From Didymodactylos carnosus (Eukaryota > Rotifera > Eurotatoria > Philodinida > Philodinidae), in contig CAJNOQ010000103.1 in NCBI GenBank assembly GCA_905250885.1, forward strand, positions 1 to 64,000: a DNA stretch of 64,000 nt. The letters are read 5' to 3'. Below, piece after piece: positions 12,622-25,340 of this stretch. A program made the position numbers and the translations under genes. The notes beneath the pieces were generated by a model. It was not told the origin of the DNA and searched no databases. It worked only from the letters and a program-made list of their open reading frames with translations. Positions within the stretch are counted from its first letter, which is position 1. Every line of letters begins with the position of its first letter.

Positions 12622-15600
12622 TTATTCAATCAAATTTGAAATTGTAGATGACGGAGAAGCAATATCATTATTTGTATCCATTGATGGTGGCGATGAAGAC
12701 GTTCGAAGTCTTGTACCATTATTATTAACTAATTCATCATCGATTGCTTCCTACAAAGAAATAGATAAACAGTTAATAGTAACAAATTAGACTTTGTGTT
12801 TATAGAAAAAATGAGTGAAAAATACTGTGTTTAAACATATCACATACTTCACATATATTAATTAAAATTTCACAATCGCTTTATTAGTCATTTAAATTGA
12901 AATTATACGCAATGATTCTTGTAAAAAAACAACACAAAGCACAAACGCGTACATAAGAAGAATAGAAAGCATGTGTTGAAATACTATATAATATCTCGAA
13001 TACTCTCGAAATAAACGTATACTGTAACTTAACTGTTTTATTTTATTCAACAAAAATGGAAGACAGAATAAAACCATTCGGTTATTTTAAAACAAAAAAC
13101 AGAATGTATACTGTTTTCTTTGAGCAAAAATCGTTAGTGATCGATTTCGTTTGCATGTTGTCTAATTTTCTTCATATCATTATTAAATACAATTTCATGG
13201 TGGAATCATCTTTGTCTATCGACGTTCTCCCTTTGGCTGATTCACACCACTACCGTTTCCAGTATGCCTTCAATTTCAGAGAGGAAAATATGTTGACGAT
13301 TGGAAAACAGATGAACATAACAAAAAATAAAAAATAAAAAACAAAAAGCAAAAAAAGTCAAATAATCCTTTTTGTAAAAGTGATGGTTTAGTTTACTAGA
13401 ATGTGCTCGTGAAGTTACTTTTGAATTTTTGCACATTTTTACACAAAACTGACAAAAGACGAATATACTCACAAGTGCGTATTAATAGCATTACAACTCA
13501 TTTAATATGCCATTTGTTTAAGAGGTACAACAGAAAACGAGCAAGTATAGCGTTAAATAAAGAGCAAACTAGTGTGGCGATTTGTGTAAAAGAGAAAAGA
13601 GGAAAAAAAAATTACCGTTGCCCGGAGATTGGGATATGTGATTGCTGTAGCGCACTATAAAAGGAAGAAAATAATCGTTCACAGTATGAACTTCAGAATC
13701 ATATGGCAGACGAATCAAAAAAAAAAACCTAGCAAAAAAACTAGTCAAAATAGTACGTTAAGGTGTCTTAAAAAAATATATCCGAAAACTAGTTTACCTG
13801 GAATAAAAATAGATGAACAGACATAGCAACAAAATCTTTACATGGACAATTGGTCAGGAGAGACAAAAAGTTCTCGACTTGGGAGAAAGAAGCAGTAAAG
13901 TTGTCCAATACATGCATTTGAGAAAAAATAAAAATATAATAGCAAGATACACGCAGTAGATGTAAAAATTGTTCATACATCCGATGATGAACTCAAAAAT
14001 GACGGAAATATCCATTTATATTTGAGATATAAATATGGAATTAACGTAGTTTCTAAGCTAAATTTCTCAGTTACGTTCTGATCTACTAGAAAAATGTCTA
14101 ATGAGTTTACTTCTCTAGAAAAATGTATATGAACAGTTTTGACATCTGCTGTAAATCAACTAAATAATTAAGACTATGACGAAGTTGTGACAAAATCAAT
14201 TAATACTATCGAATAAACTTCTTTCACTTAATTAAGATTACACAAATAAAAAAAACGGCAAAAGACTGTAATGTAAAATGACAAGTCAGCTTAGCATATA
14301 GTCAAAGTCAAACTCAGCTTCTATTAACAGGATCATTAAGAAAGATGTTTTTCAAATGGAGCGTGGAATAACTATATCTAGCACTTCTGATAAAACAAAA
14401 TATTAACAATCATTCTTAATTTCAAATAGAGACGTAATTTTTATTGATATACGAGAAAAACCGAGACGGCATGACGTCTAAGCACATACACACACAACCA
14501 GCCACTTACACACTCAAAGAGAGCAAAACAATGAATAATGAATAGAAAAAGAAAGTATGCAACATGAATTGTTAACAAAATGAGTAAAACCGCAAAAATT
14601 GCTCTCCATGTGTTGCTGTGTATGTGTGTTTGTACGCGCGCGCATATGTGCGTAGTTGTGCAGAAAATAAAAATATTATTATATAAATTATAGCACGCTG
14701 TGCACAGGTTAAATATAGCGCAAAAGGAAAAAAATACCGTGCTGTCGGATGATTCTGTGACACGGTTTGACGAGACTAAAAGTTTTTCATTACAAAATAT
14801 TATCATACGCTCTCCACTCCCGAAACAATAATCATAATACTTCAAAAACTGCCAAAGGAACGAGACTGCATTGACTACATACCGGCACTGTATTCCGTTG
14901 AACATTTTGTGCATTCTGTTCTATTGCATATTGTTGTTCAAATACATAACGTCTAAAATTGAAGGACAATAAAATAACTAACACAAAAGATTCAAATAAA
15001 TTTACTTCGAGATAAACCCTCCTGATGCGGGTAATGCCTCACGATTTGCTGCTGTTTCATTCAAAGATGTTACAACTTGTTGCCAAAGACTATCTAAATT
15101 TTGTTTTTGTACTTTATGATACAACTCTAAAAATTCAACAAAAAACTGTACACATATCCCAGACAAAAAACAAATCGAAGACATACCAGTTGTCTTTTGC
15201 CGTATATTTTCATCTAAAATGTGGTCCTTATTTTGCATTTCAGGATTTGGTGTTGGTGCATTTTTAAACGCGATAATAATCACACTCATGTTGTCTTTAC
15301 TACCCTAGAAGCAGAAATAGACAAATAAAACATTTTTTAAAATTGTAGTCTTTTAAACATTCATGCTATTCTTTGCAAACATTCTTGAGACAGCAAAAAC
15401 TCTTGAACACCAAGATATTGTTCTATTCATTCAAACACATACTTTATACAAACACATATCGAGCACTTGATTACAAATACTTTCTAAATCGTCTGTAACA
15501 TGCATTCGTCCGAGGATATATGCACCTAATTCTTCATTTGTTATAACATCCCAAATACCGTCACAAGCCAAAACGATAAAAGCTGGTTGTTCATCTTGTT

Positions 15601-16831
15601 GTGAATTTTGATGTTTATTTGTGCCGGTTTTCGATTCTTGACCTGCCGGTAGGCTCCGTACATATTGTGTAATTTCTGGTTCTGGTGATACTAACTGTTG
15701 TTCTGGACGACGACTACTGTTGTTTTTATATTCAAAATCACCTAAAAACCAGACATCAGATTTACGGTTTTTGATCAACAAAAATGAAATATTCTAATAC
15801 GATGTTTTCGAGCTGATGATAAATTAGGAGATTTAAACTTAGAATAACTACGTTTTACGCGATTTTTTGATTCTGTTTTTAATGAATAGAGTCAACAAGG
15901 TATTTATATTATTTGTAAAAGATGTTCATACCTAACGCTCTGGAAACAGCTAATGAACCATTCACACGTTGAATTAGCACGGTACCGCCAGCTTCTGTAA
16001 TCCTTTGTCTCTCCGCATGATCACCTAAATAAGATGTTTATGGATGATATGTCGAAATAACAGATCTATGATAGCTGACTTGGTTTATGATCTTTCGTCG
16101 CCATTAGTATTCGACCATCTGTTGAAACAAGAATTGCTCGGGAATCCCCCACATTTAAAAAATATATTCTTTCAGGATCAATCAGACATGAAATAGCCGT
16201 TGATCCGCTTTTGTCCTCTTTAAATAAATAAAAATTGTTTTTTCATGAGTGTCTATCGTTTTCAATATTTTGCATACCTGACGATTGATTACGTAATTCA
16301 TCTCGTAATTCGGCATCAAATTTATAATAAGCATCTTTAATTGCAGCTTCGAATTTGAGAAAATCGAACTGTGATGATGTCACATAAGGTTGTTGGTTAT
16401 TATGTGCGCTGCCAGAGGCTTTTGAATGTTCTAGATTTATCATATTATTCAATGACTGCAATATTCTGGTATGTAAACGTTGCGCTCCAAGTATGGCAAC
16501 GTTCTTTCCCGCATGGCCATCAAAAATTCCAAAATAAGACCAGCGTGACTAAAAATACAAAGGATATCCATTATTGATCTACCATTATAATCTTGATTAA
16601 TAAATGACTCAATACTCACCCATCGGTTATCATCTAATCTTAAAATTGCTCCATGTGCATCTAAGAGAGATCAACAATTTGTAAAACAGGAAGCATTTTT
16701 ATCACAAGTAATCGATTACCTTCCATATCCGCTCTCCACCCTTGCATATGAGATAATCCATAGCGTACATCGTCATTTTTTCCTTTTTCAGGACTTTTTT
16801 CAACTTTTGGTTTCTCCAAAAATTGTCCCAT
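12622..16831 (-). CDS. PP2C-family Ser/Thr phosphatase, PPM1A/PPM1B type
   Basis: Ten exons, about 470 aa (human PPM1B is 479). It is a Mg/Mn-dependent phosphatase; PPM1A/B act in cytosol and nucleus on stress kinases, CDKs and SMAD or TAK1 pathways. The start [18 protein letters not shown] matches PPM1A/B N-termini. Motifs in order: [20 protein letters not shown] (16831-16720 plus 16660-16620), [11 protein letters not shown] (16548-16278), [10 protein letters not shown] and [12 protein letters not shown] (around 16218-16086), [20 protein letters not shown] (around 16026-15937), GDFEYK and [18 protein letters not shown] (around 15740-15434), and [17 protein letters not shown] (around 15304-15186). 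The metal-binding Asp residues of FDGHAG, CDGIWD and SKDNMS are present, so it should be active. A helical C-terminal region ([15 protein letters not shown]) and a Ser-rich tail end at 12622. The last intron (12751 to about 14880) is unusually long. Confidence 0.93.
12751..14881 (-). other. long last intron of the PPM1 gene
   Basis: About 2.1 kb between the exon ending NTVP (around 14882) and the exon starting [10 protein letters not shown] (12750). It holds A-runs and a TGTGTATGTGTGTTTGTACG purine-pyrimidine patch near 14618, followed by CGCGCGC. Other introns in the gene are 50-300 nt. A skipped small exon here cannot be excluded. Confidence 0.5.
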
Positions 16832-17624
16832 TGGCCTAAAATGGAAAAGAAACAAAGTAATTTTAAAATCTTTTATTAAAACTTTAAGAGACAAATAATA
16901 CGCTTTTGAACCAATAAAACACCAACCTTGTAATTATCTCTATTTTTAGTTTTTCAGGTAAAGAAGGTGTTCGTCCATGATTGAGAAGTGAACGAAAGAA
17001 AAACGAAACAAAATCATAAACACGACGACAGTTTTCATATAGACTATCATTCATTATAAACCAAACAAATCATTTGTAATCAAGTCATCTACAGTTTACA
17101 ATAACCATTCTTAGTGGAATGATGCCAATAGTTAATTACCAATTGTTAACAATTTTCGTATCATCAAATATTTCTCACTCGGCACATTTCTAAGTATGAA
17201 GAGACTGATGGATACTTTCTAATAAAGAATTAACTAGAGCAATTAGAAACGATTTTCTAGGTAATCTAACAAAATCTATTGAACTTTATACTGAAAACAA
17301 TTCGGTCATTTTTTTTTATTCATACACTCCAATGATAGAAAAATGATTTTTGTAGAAAGAGATAAAAGGAAAATAAATCACTGTTATTCAACAACTGTGG
17401 ATGCAGGCTTTCTCCTACTCAAAACATTTATAACGAGATAATGGTCTAAGAATTGAAGGTACCAACTTAATTCAGATATTTAACTATTTCGACACATTAT
17501 GAATACAAATGTCATGTCATGTATGCTATGGAAAATCGAGAATATTGACATGAAGAGAGAATAAACACGTGTCAAAAAAACACAACGTGGAATAGTAAGA
17601 TAAGCATCGCCAAAAACTAAATAA
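16832..17624. other. 5' region of the PPM1 gene and spacer
   Basis: Non-coding AT-rich sequence upstream of the PPM1 start codon, probably including a 5' UTR exon near 16930-17050 (a candidate donor lies on the minus strand just below it). No coding signal. Confidence 0.4.
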
Positions 17625-17652
17625 CAATATATATATATATATATATATATAT
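17625..17652. repeat. (TA)n microsatellite
   Basis: About 28 bp of alternating A and T, directly visible. Confidence 0.95.
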
Positions 17653-17938
17653 GTAATGTTTAGATGAAAAAAGAATCTTAAAAATTGTACAACGTAGTAA
17701 GACCTTCTTTTTCTTTTCTTGTCTTCTCCTTCTTCAACATATGTGCAAAATTTACTTTATGTCCTACTAGAAGAAAGAAAGAAAACATTAAACTCGCTGT
17801 GTTAACTCTTCTTTTTTCTCGTGACGATAAAACTTTGTCTCTTCGATTATTTTTTTTAATTCGAAAGACTGGAATGAATAAAAAGAGACATTTACGATAT
17901 TTTATTGCAAAACACTGCAAAAAAAAGAAAGTACTTTG

Positions 17939-18177
17939 TCCAATAGTATAATTTATAAAGTCTTATATTCATCTGTTGAAAATTTTAATACAAAAATCAA
18001 TCAAGAAATTTATACTAATTTTACTGTTAAAATTAAAATGAAAGTAATTAGTCGTTTTCTTTCGAATTGTGAGACATATCAAGATATTCCAACGGAAAAA
18101 CGAAAAATTTGTAAAAAAATTTTGATTTTTAGACAAACTTATAATCCCATCTTATGACAAAAAATTTTCGGGCAAAT
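17939..18177 (+). other. possible coding fragment, NTR-like?
   Basis: An open stretch reads IIYKVLYSSVENFNTKINQE, then IYTNFTVKIKMKVISRF...CETYQDIPTEKRKICKKI. It begins at a TTG, so it would have to be an exon or a fragment. The pattern of YKV, an FTVKI strand and spaced cysteines is reminiscent of the N-terminal half of netrin-like (NTR/TIMP) domains. No signal peptide exon or convincing splice partners were found. This may be a decayed gene or chance. Confidence 0.2.
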
Positions 18178-18427
18178 TATGTTGCCAAATTAGAACAAGA
18201 ACATAACCAATTTATTATTACTCTCTGAATAAGAATTAGAAGACTGTAATTTCTATTTTAAGTTAGAAATCTCACATCATCCTTGTATGTCTTGATGTAA
18301 GACTTTTCATACGAACTGTCGAAAAAAACTTCGGAGCTAAAAATTTTAGAAATTGATTTTTTTGACTTATCTGAATCCAGTTTTGATTTTAAATTTTCTT
18401 TTCTTAAAATTCCTCTTTAGTAGAGAA

Positions 18428-18678
18428 ATGCAAGATATTTTATTGTTTTCGTGTACATGGAGAAAAAATAACCTACCCTAATCCTGATGTTGATATAATT
18501 CCAGTTGTACGAAAGAAATTTCTAAACCATGATGATGAATCATTCTCATGCGAACGTGTTCTTGGCGATGATGGTAAAATAGTTCCAAATAGATCTAATA
18601 ACCAAGATCGTTCATTATTATTGTTTTTTTGTGATGATGTCTTTTCTGTCATAATATTATTTAAAGTCGTTTATATTT
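18428..18678 (+). other. orphan coding-like fragment
   Basis: In frame from about 18428: CKIFYCFRVHGEKITYPNPD, then VDIIPVVRKKFLNHDDESFS and CERVLGDDGKIVPNRSNNQD, ending in a stop near 18676. The composition is protein-like and the string is free of low complexity, but I do not recognise a family. An AG acceptor precedes it (near 18420), so it could be a last exon of an unresolved gene running through 17.9-18.7 kb. Confidence 0.3.
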
Positions 18679-19381
18679 GACGCTCTTTTTTTTGCTTTTT
18701 TTTCTCTCTCACAACATAATCAGTAGTTTACATATTTATTTATTTCATGCTTTTTCATTCATTCATTCATTCATTCACATTAACTTGCACTTTGTTTCTG
18801 TCTTTTTCGTCTGACTTTCTGCTTTCAATTTTAGATTATAATTTGTGTTCTTCACAGCCACAAGGTGAGTAAGTCATTTGACTTACTAAACGTTAGAAAG
18901 GTGACGTTATGTACACAAACATCATCGTCATTTAAAAGTGCAAGTTAAAATTGTTAAGTGGCAGCAATCTAATGAATATTAGATCGCGTACAATATGGCT
19001 GGGTATCTGTATGTCACATTTTAATAAATGTTATGTACTGAAAATTTATGGAACAACATATAAATCAAGGTTGTGCTAACAAACATCCATCCACTATTAT
19101 CGTGCAAGATGATCAAATTAGAGCAAAACAATACAATTCAATTGAAACTATTGTTACAGTCGCTTTAGAAATCAAAAACAATTATCATTTTAATGAGTAT
19201 GGAATACCACTTTAATGTCACAGATAAACAACAATATTTTACTATGCGAGCATAGCGTATGTCACCTTATTGTTCCACTGTATCATGTCAACAGAATTCT
19301 CGATATGGATGGCTGACAGTTACAGTTCGTATAATTGCAGAAATTATTTAACACTATTAAATAGTGTGTACAGAAGCCATT
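18679..19381. other. spacer, nothing recognisable
   Basis: AT-rich, T-rich at the left. No open frame of interest. Confidence 0.45.
18757..18780. repeat. (CATT)n microsatellite
   Basis: Tandem CATT units, about 5-6 copies, directly visible inside an AT-rich spacer. Confidence 0.9.
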
Positions 19382-20550
19382 TAGGAGAGTCGAACTTGGC
19401 TTCTGCGAAACCTTAGAACTACTGCTCAAGAGGAATTTTATCACCTGAATATTTTCTCGAAGCCTGGTGGAAATCGTATTTACTATGTTTTATCGTTCCA
19501 TTTCACAGTTAATCACACTTATTATATCACACTCGAAAGCTCTTTTTCTCAACAACATTTCAATATATAAAACATTGAAGACTGATTGTGTTTGAGGAGA
19601 GAAAAAAACAAAATAGCATTGACTACTGTATGAGATGCGTGATCTATTCTCCATACCTGCAATTTTATGGTTATTGTTTTTCTTTACGACACTCCACCAA
19701 ATATACCATCTGATGGAGCATTTCACAGGCTACCATCTGATATACAGACATTTGCAAAAATAAGTGTATAGTGTAGGCGGCGAATGAAAATTAGCGCTTC
19801 CACAACGATATTCATCAAATTTGGGTTTCTACGCGTACTGGAATGGCGATCTACGGCAGAATAGACAGCTGACAACGTAGAAAAAGAGAAGATTCTTTTC
19901 ATATATCCACACCATGCAGGTGTAAGAGATACGGGGGAAAAGGGAGAGATATAGTATGTAGCATCTTGGAAGAATGAAGTACTAAATAGTTTGCTAACAG
20001 TATTTATTTTAGGTGCAAGAGGATGAAAAGACGCCAATGAATCTTTTGTTCGACTCTTGTTATTATCATTATCGTCTTCGCTATCGCCGTCCCCGAACGA
20101 TGGTAGACACAACGACGATCTATCTCATCTTGAGATGTACGCACGCGACAGTATACAAGTTAAAGATTTTGAAAGTAAGGACGATAATGATAATAATAAC
20201 AGTCGAACAAAAGATTCAGTGGTGTTCACTATTTGATGGAGTGGCTTAAAGAAAAAACAATAACCATAAAATTGCAGGTATGGAGAATAGATCACGCATC
20301 TCATACAGTAGTCAATGCTATTTTGTTTTTTTCTCTCCTCAAACACAATCAGTCTTCAATGTTTTATATATTGAAATGTTGTTGAGAAAAAGAGCTTTCG
20401 AGTGTGATATAATAAGTGTGATTAACTGTGAAATGGAACGATAAAACATAGTAAATACGATTTCCACCAGGCTTCGAGAAAATATTCAGGTGATAAAATT
20501 CCTCTTGAGCAGTAGTTCTAAGGTTTCGCATGCCAAGTTCGACTCCTCTA
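19382..20550. mobile_element. large foldback element with interrupted arm
   Basis: The outer arms 19382 to about 19705 and about 20238 to 20550 are reverse complements over about 320 bp with only a few mismatches; both outer ends carry AGTCGAACTTGGC. A second inverted pair, about 20030-20085 and 20168-20230 (sharing CGAACAAAAGATTCA), lies inside. The left arm is therefore split by about 320 bp (19706-20030) that has no partner on the right. The loop is about 80 bp. No transposase ORF was recognised; open frames in the arms are mirror artefacts. This is a foldback or inverted-duplication transposon copy with a secondary insertion or deletion. Confidence 0.85.
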
Positions 20551-23500
20551 CTCACATTATACATACTCTATGAATAAAATTCAATTCGGTTAACGGGACG
20601 ATTTCATTACAAAATGACTCCCTTTCTTTCATAGTTGGAATGAAGAATGAAGAATCATGGAGGTAAAAACAATATGCGTACAGCAACACTTACTCGTTTG
20701 TTTATTCTACTTTTGATCTAATATTGATAAATTATTCAGTATGTTTGTTGTTCAAATGTTTTATAAGTTCAATTGGATATAAAACAAGGATGTCAGTGTT
20801 GTGAATAGAATAGATTAAGTATTTATTATTTATATACTGTTTTTCAATCGACAAAACCGTTTTGGTGCCCTACAAATGATCAAAGTAGAATAATAAGCCG
20901 TTTTAATCAAATCTATGTTACGCACTTGCAATAGTTCATCTTATTTCATTCAGACTAATTGATTGACTACACGTTCTTAATTAACCAACAGCAACGTAAA
21001 TTATAGTGCGAATAGAAGTATGGTAATAGAAAATAGTAAAACAGACGTGGACGAACTACTGCTTGTTTGTTTATTATTTACAAAATGTAACCAGGTACTT
21101 GTGACCAGGCGTTTAATGAAATAATAATAAAAAAGAGAAAAATGAATAATAAACGACAAACACAAACTATTGGTTCTGAAATAGAAAGAAAAATAAACAG
21201 TGTAAATACAAACACCAGACAATCAGGTCACAGAATTAACGGCATTGAAGCTTGCACTAATAAAGTCGTATGAAAAGTCGATATTTCCAGTTTTGAACTT
21301 CCTTGAAATAGCGAGTACTGTTACTGTTCAGTGATTAATAAATGGTATAGTTATATCAAATTCGTACAAGTCTCTTACGTAATTGTTGTATACTTGCATA
21401 AGTTCGATAAACTCTTCCACTTTAGATAATACAAGATTATGAACGTGTTCTGCTATGACACACGAAAATATTATAAAAAACAAACGAACAAAAAAATTTC
21501 TCATTTACTTTCAATAATTAGTAAAACACAAACTGCTGCCTCATACTCTTTGACAAATAATCCACATGCATTTCCGGCAAAACATAAACAATAAACAGAA
21601 GAATAAAAACACAAAAATATCACATCACTTTAATGGCGCGATATTATTTTTCTTGCCTCTGAATTAATCACCTTTTAATTTGCAATAATGATGTTCAAAC
21701 AATCTTAAACTTGATTCGCATTCTTTCTCAAAAGTTATACCATCCTGACTGACAGCGAAATCAACCGATGTATAAAGATTTTTTTCTTAAATATTTCTCT
21801 TATTTTCATGTAAAATTCTTTAAACAATAGCCTTTCTTCGTTGTAAATGAGTATAGTTTCTACTCTTGCCTTCAAATTTACTAGAACTGTTTGATAGATA
21901 GTCAGGATGAAAACGTATCCTTTAATAATCATGACTTTAGTTTTATATAGCAGAACAATAGAACGAACTTCTCAGCTATAATAAAGCAGAGATCATTTAC
22001 TTCAAAGACTGTAAGCTACAGCCTGATGACGAAAAATAACTCTTCAGCACTACCATAGATGGAGGAAAGTACAATATTTGTCTCGAGATCTTTTTAACTG
22101 TGATAATAACATGGTTAACTAAATATGCCTTTTACTTTTTTACTGCTTCTATTACCTATATTCAGTTTAACTCATTTTAGTCATTTTATAAAGTACAAGT
22201 TGCGAACAGACTAAGGGCGAGGAAGTAAAAGGCTAAAACACACTAAAATGTTTGAACGTATAACCGAAGTAAGAAAGTAAAACGAGAAGATAGCAGAATG
22301 TATATCCAGAAAGAGATGAAGTATAATTTTGAATGTTGAATTTTTAGAAATGTGAAACAGATATCGGATTACGTAAGCCAAAAAAAACTCGGAACAAATT
22401 CTAGACAATCTGCGAGTCGTCAACAGTATATACAAAAAGCTTCACGAGAGCTTAGAATACTTTTCTCTTACACCATGCGTTCTAGTAAGAAACGTGCATA
22501 AAAAAAAAATTGAGGTCATAGTGTTTAGTCACATTTTCTATTCTACCGTTTTCGAGAATAATTATCGACTGCAATTATAATCTTTAAAGTCTCTCCATTA
22601 GTATTCCTATTCATTTTCGCACATTGTTCACGCAGTATAACAGATAGAATTTGTCATCACAAAGCAAGAAGAAACAAATAAACTTTTCTTTAATCTTGGA
22701 TCACCACAGATATGAAAAAAATATTTCTTTTTCATATGCCTATACGACTGACACATATAAATATTCATAAAGTAGAATTAAAATACACCAACAAAGCACT
22801 AGATTGGTTTGACACAATCAAGCAAAATATTCTTTGTTACACTAGTTCTTGAATGAAAGTATCTCGGTTTTGCAGCTTGAAAAATGCAGTGCATATTTTG
22901 TTCTAAATCAATTTTGTTGTAAGTAATAAAAAAAATGAGAAGTATCAAGTGCCTTTTTAGGATATAACGATTTGTTAAATTGCTCCTGGATACCAGTAGA
23001 GTTTCATTATACCCATCACATATATCTTGCAAGAGGGTAGTTTTAGTATAGGATCTCACTAAACTGGACAGCAATTCCACCCATACCACTGTGCTATATA
23101 AAGAAAGAGAGATGCTCAATTTGACTAGTTAAAATAAATAATGCCGCATGTGAAGAAATAAGCTGCACTGAATTTTTTAACCAACACTAGGTTGACTTCT
23201 GATGCTCATTATTCAATAAAAACTATGTAGATACTTCTCCTTTATATTCTCAAGTGATCTGTCAAGTAACAACTTCATTCTTTTTCAACACAGACCTCAA
23301 TTAAAGAAAAATGTTTGTTTATGGAAGCGAATAAACAGCCTTTTTTTTTATTGTTTTTAACTTTTATTATTTTGAAAAAAAAATAGTTGACATTTACCTT
23401 AACGTAGTACCTCAACCTTAGGCAGAATTTCATGATTCATGCCGTTGTCATTGTGTTTGAAAGAAAATAGAAACAGGCAAACACAGCAAATATTTTACTA

Positions 23501-23731
23501 AAAGATATCAATTAAAACATATGCTTACATCACAGTGTAGAAAACGTTTCCAACTTCTGCAGATGGCACTAGAGACAAGATAGGTTGAATGCTACATGTC
23601 ATACTAAATAGAGTAGATTCAGATATGACGGTGGCGAATAAGAAGAGGGAAAAGAGATTCTAATCTCCTGATTTTTGCCATTTGTCTGTTATTCTGAAAT
23701 ATGCTGGTAAAAAGTCGATAATGCCTTTTGA
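20551..23731. other. gene-poor spacer
   Basis: Roughly 3 kb of AT-rich sequence. Several open frames of 60-106 codons exist (for example 22799-23119 on the minus strand), but none shows a domain, a signal peptide or consistent splice signals. I support no gene here. Confidence 0.45.
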
Positions 23732-23781
23732 AGATTTGTTCTCCTTGACCTGCTATACAACAGGTCAAGGAGAACAAATCT
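23732..23781. repeat. perfect 21-bp stem hairpin
   Basis: AGATTTGTTCTCCTTGACCTG at 23732-23752 is followed, after the 8-nt loop CTATACAA, by its exact reverse complement at 23761-23781. No U-run follows and no coding gene is adjacent. It could be a small inverted repeat or a structured RNA element. Confidence 0.9.
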
Positions 23782-25169
23782 CCAGAAGAACGTCCTTCTT
23801 TAGCAATTTTTTCATCTGATAGTATCAAGTAGCTCTGCATGGAATAAACAGATGGACGATTCTTTCCACGCAAATTCGTTTTTTGTGTTTTATTAATTTT
23901 CGGAGTTAACTATGATTTTTTTTCAGAAAAAAATGTCTCTGTTTTGAGGTTTTAGAGTTCCCAATCCTGTCAGGGGTCGACATTTTGCTCTTCAACTTTT
24001 TGACAGTTATAACAAAAGTTTTACAGGTTTAGTCTAAATATTGGAACAGCAACGTTCAATCGCGAGCTCCAATAGAAGTCGTGAAAGGAATACTGGTATT
24101 TTTGTAGCGTTTAGTTTGTCACAAGTTTTTTGCACAAAAAAATACCCATCTGCCATCAATGCTATCTGAGATCGTCACAGCTTGAGCTCTCGCCTCTGGA
24201 AATCCGTGAATAATGAACTTCGTTTCTATGTATCTCCTGAGCCGGCTAGTCAAACTTAGAGAATATAAGTAACAACATCGATAAGTGTTTAAATCGAAAA
24301 TAGTAAGTCAAAATATCATCTTTCGATCAACTCAGAATTTTTGCTGATAAGATGCGAAATTTAAGAATGATCTGCAGTTTTTTAATCACCCATTGAACGC
24401 AAGCAGACTATCCAGGAGTAGAGAGGGGAATCTCCTGCCTGCTTTTTGAAATATGTTACTCCCAAACCTGAAAAAGTTTTGCTCTGCAATTGAAATCAAT
24501 ACACCATTTGGCGTACCCAGATCGAAGAATCGTGCTAGGATCATACACGATTGCGCAAGATCATACAAGCAGTAAGAAATGATATGATTCGTACGGCAGG
24601 CTCGTATGATTTCTTATACTACGATTTTGGTGCGGGTCTGATTATATGTCGGTCATGTATTTCGTTTAAAATCGTATAGTATGATTTGTACAAAATCGTT
24701 TGGTAAAAATTCAAATGACTTGTTTAGTATCAGAAGTATATTGCTGACACTAAACTGCTGGAGCGCTAAGTTTATAAGAATTCAGTTAGTTTGATGACAC
24801 GATTTGCTCTCGAAGCTTCGCGTAAGCATACTTTCGAAAGTTGGGTTGGGGTGAGTCAGAACCACAAATAGCAGCGTATGAAAGAGAAAATCACATGCTG
24901 GAGAATTCTCTCCAAAAACTGCGCGTTAAGACACATTTTTTCAGACTTATTCTCGAAAGGAGTGCTTCTCTTACTGTATTTTTGGCTCTTCATAAAATTT
25001 GTTTACGAAATAAGCGCATCTTTTCATCTCTTTTCTTTCTGTTTTCTTCAACTGAGAAAATGTTTTTTAGAGATGCATGTGCTCTTGCTATGTAATCTAT
25101 CTTACCACACTTTTATACGATTTTTCTTCAAACGAAGAAACATATAAACGCATATAAATGTTTTATCCA
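23782..25169. other. spacer with repeated TCGTATGAT-like words
   Basis: No gene recognised. Between about 24540 and 24710 short words such as ATCATACAA, CGTATGAT and ATCGTATAGTATGAT recur in both orientations, suggesting a degraded short repeat. Confidence 0.4.
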
Positions 25170-25340
25170 TTATCGCAAAATCGACTTTTTATACGCTGGC
25201 GCGTTTAAAATGGCGCCACTATTCGCGCCAAAATGCGAAAAATGATTTGAATAAAATTCCGTACATTCATTCAATAAGCTATTCAGAAAAAAAATTTGGA
25301 CCGATTCTGTTCAGCGTATAAAAAGTCGATTTTGCGATAA
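25170..25340. mobile_element. 171-bp element with 29-bp perfect inverted ends
   Basis: The first 29 bases (25170-25198, TTATCGCAAAATCGACTTTT...) and the last 29 (25312-25340) are exact reverse complements. The interior contains GGCGCGTTTAAAATGGCGCC and CGCGCCAAAATGCG, far more CG-rich than its surroundings. There is no ORF. It resembles a tiny MITE, or the end of a larger foldback that includes the CG-rich patch to its right. No clear target-site duplication was seen. Confidence 0.65.

Noticed and set aside
14441-14914. 157-codon minus-strand open frame over the PPM1 intron
   Set aside because: It overlaps a real PPM1 exon in another frame, is hydrophobic from AT/CA-repeat composition and lacks any family resemblance.
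19490-20346. Several open frames (78-129 codons) in the foldback arms
   Set aside because: They are mirror copies arising from the inverted repeat and have no protein motif; a transposase reading was not supported.
22799-23119. 106-codon minus-strand open frame
   Set aside because: No domain, no signal peptide, no adjacent splice-consistent exons; treated as chance.
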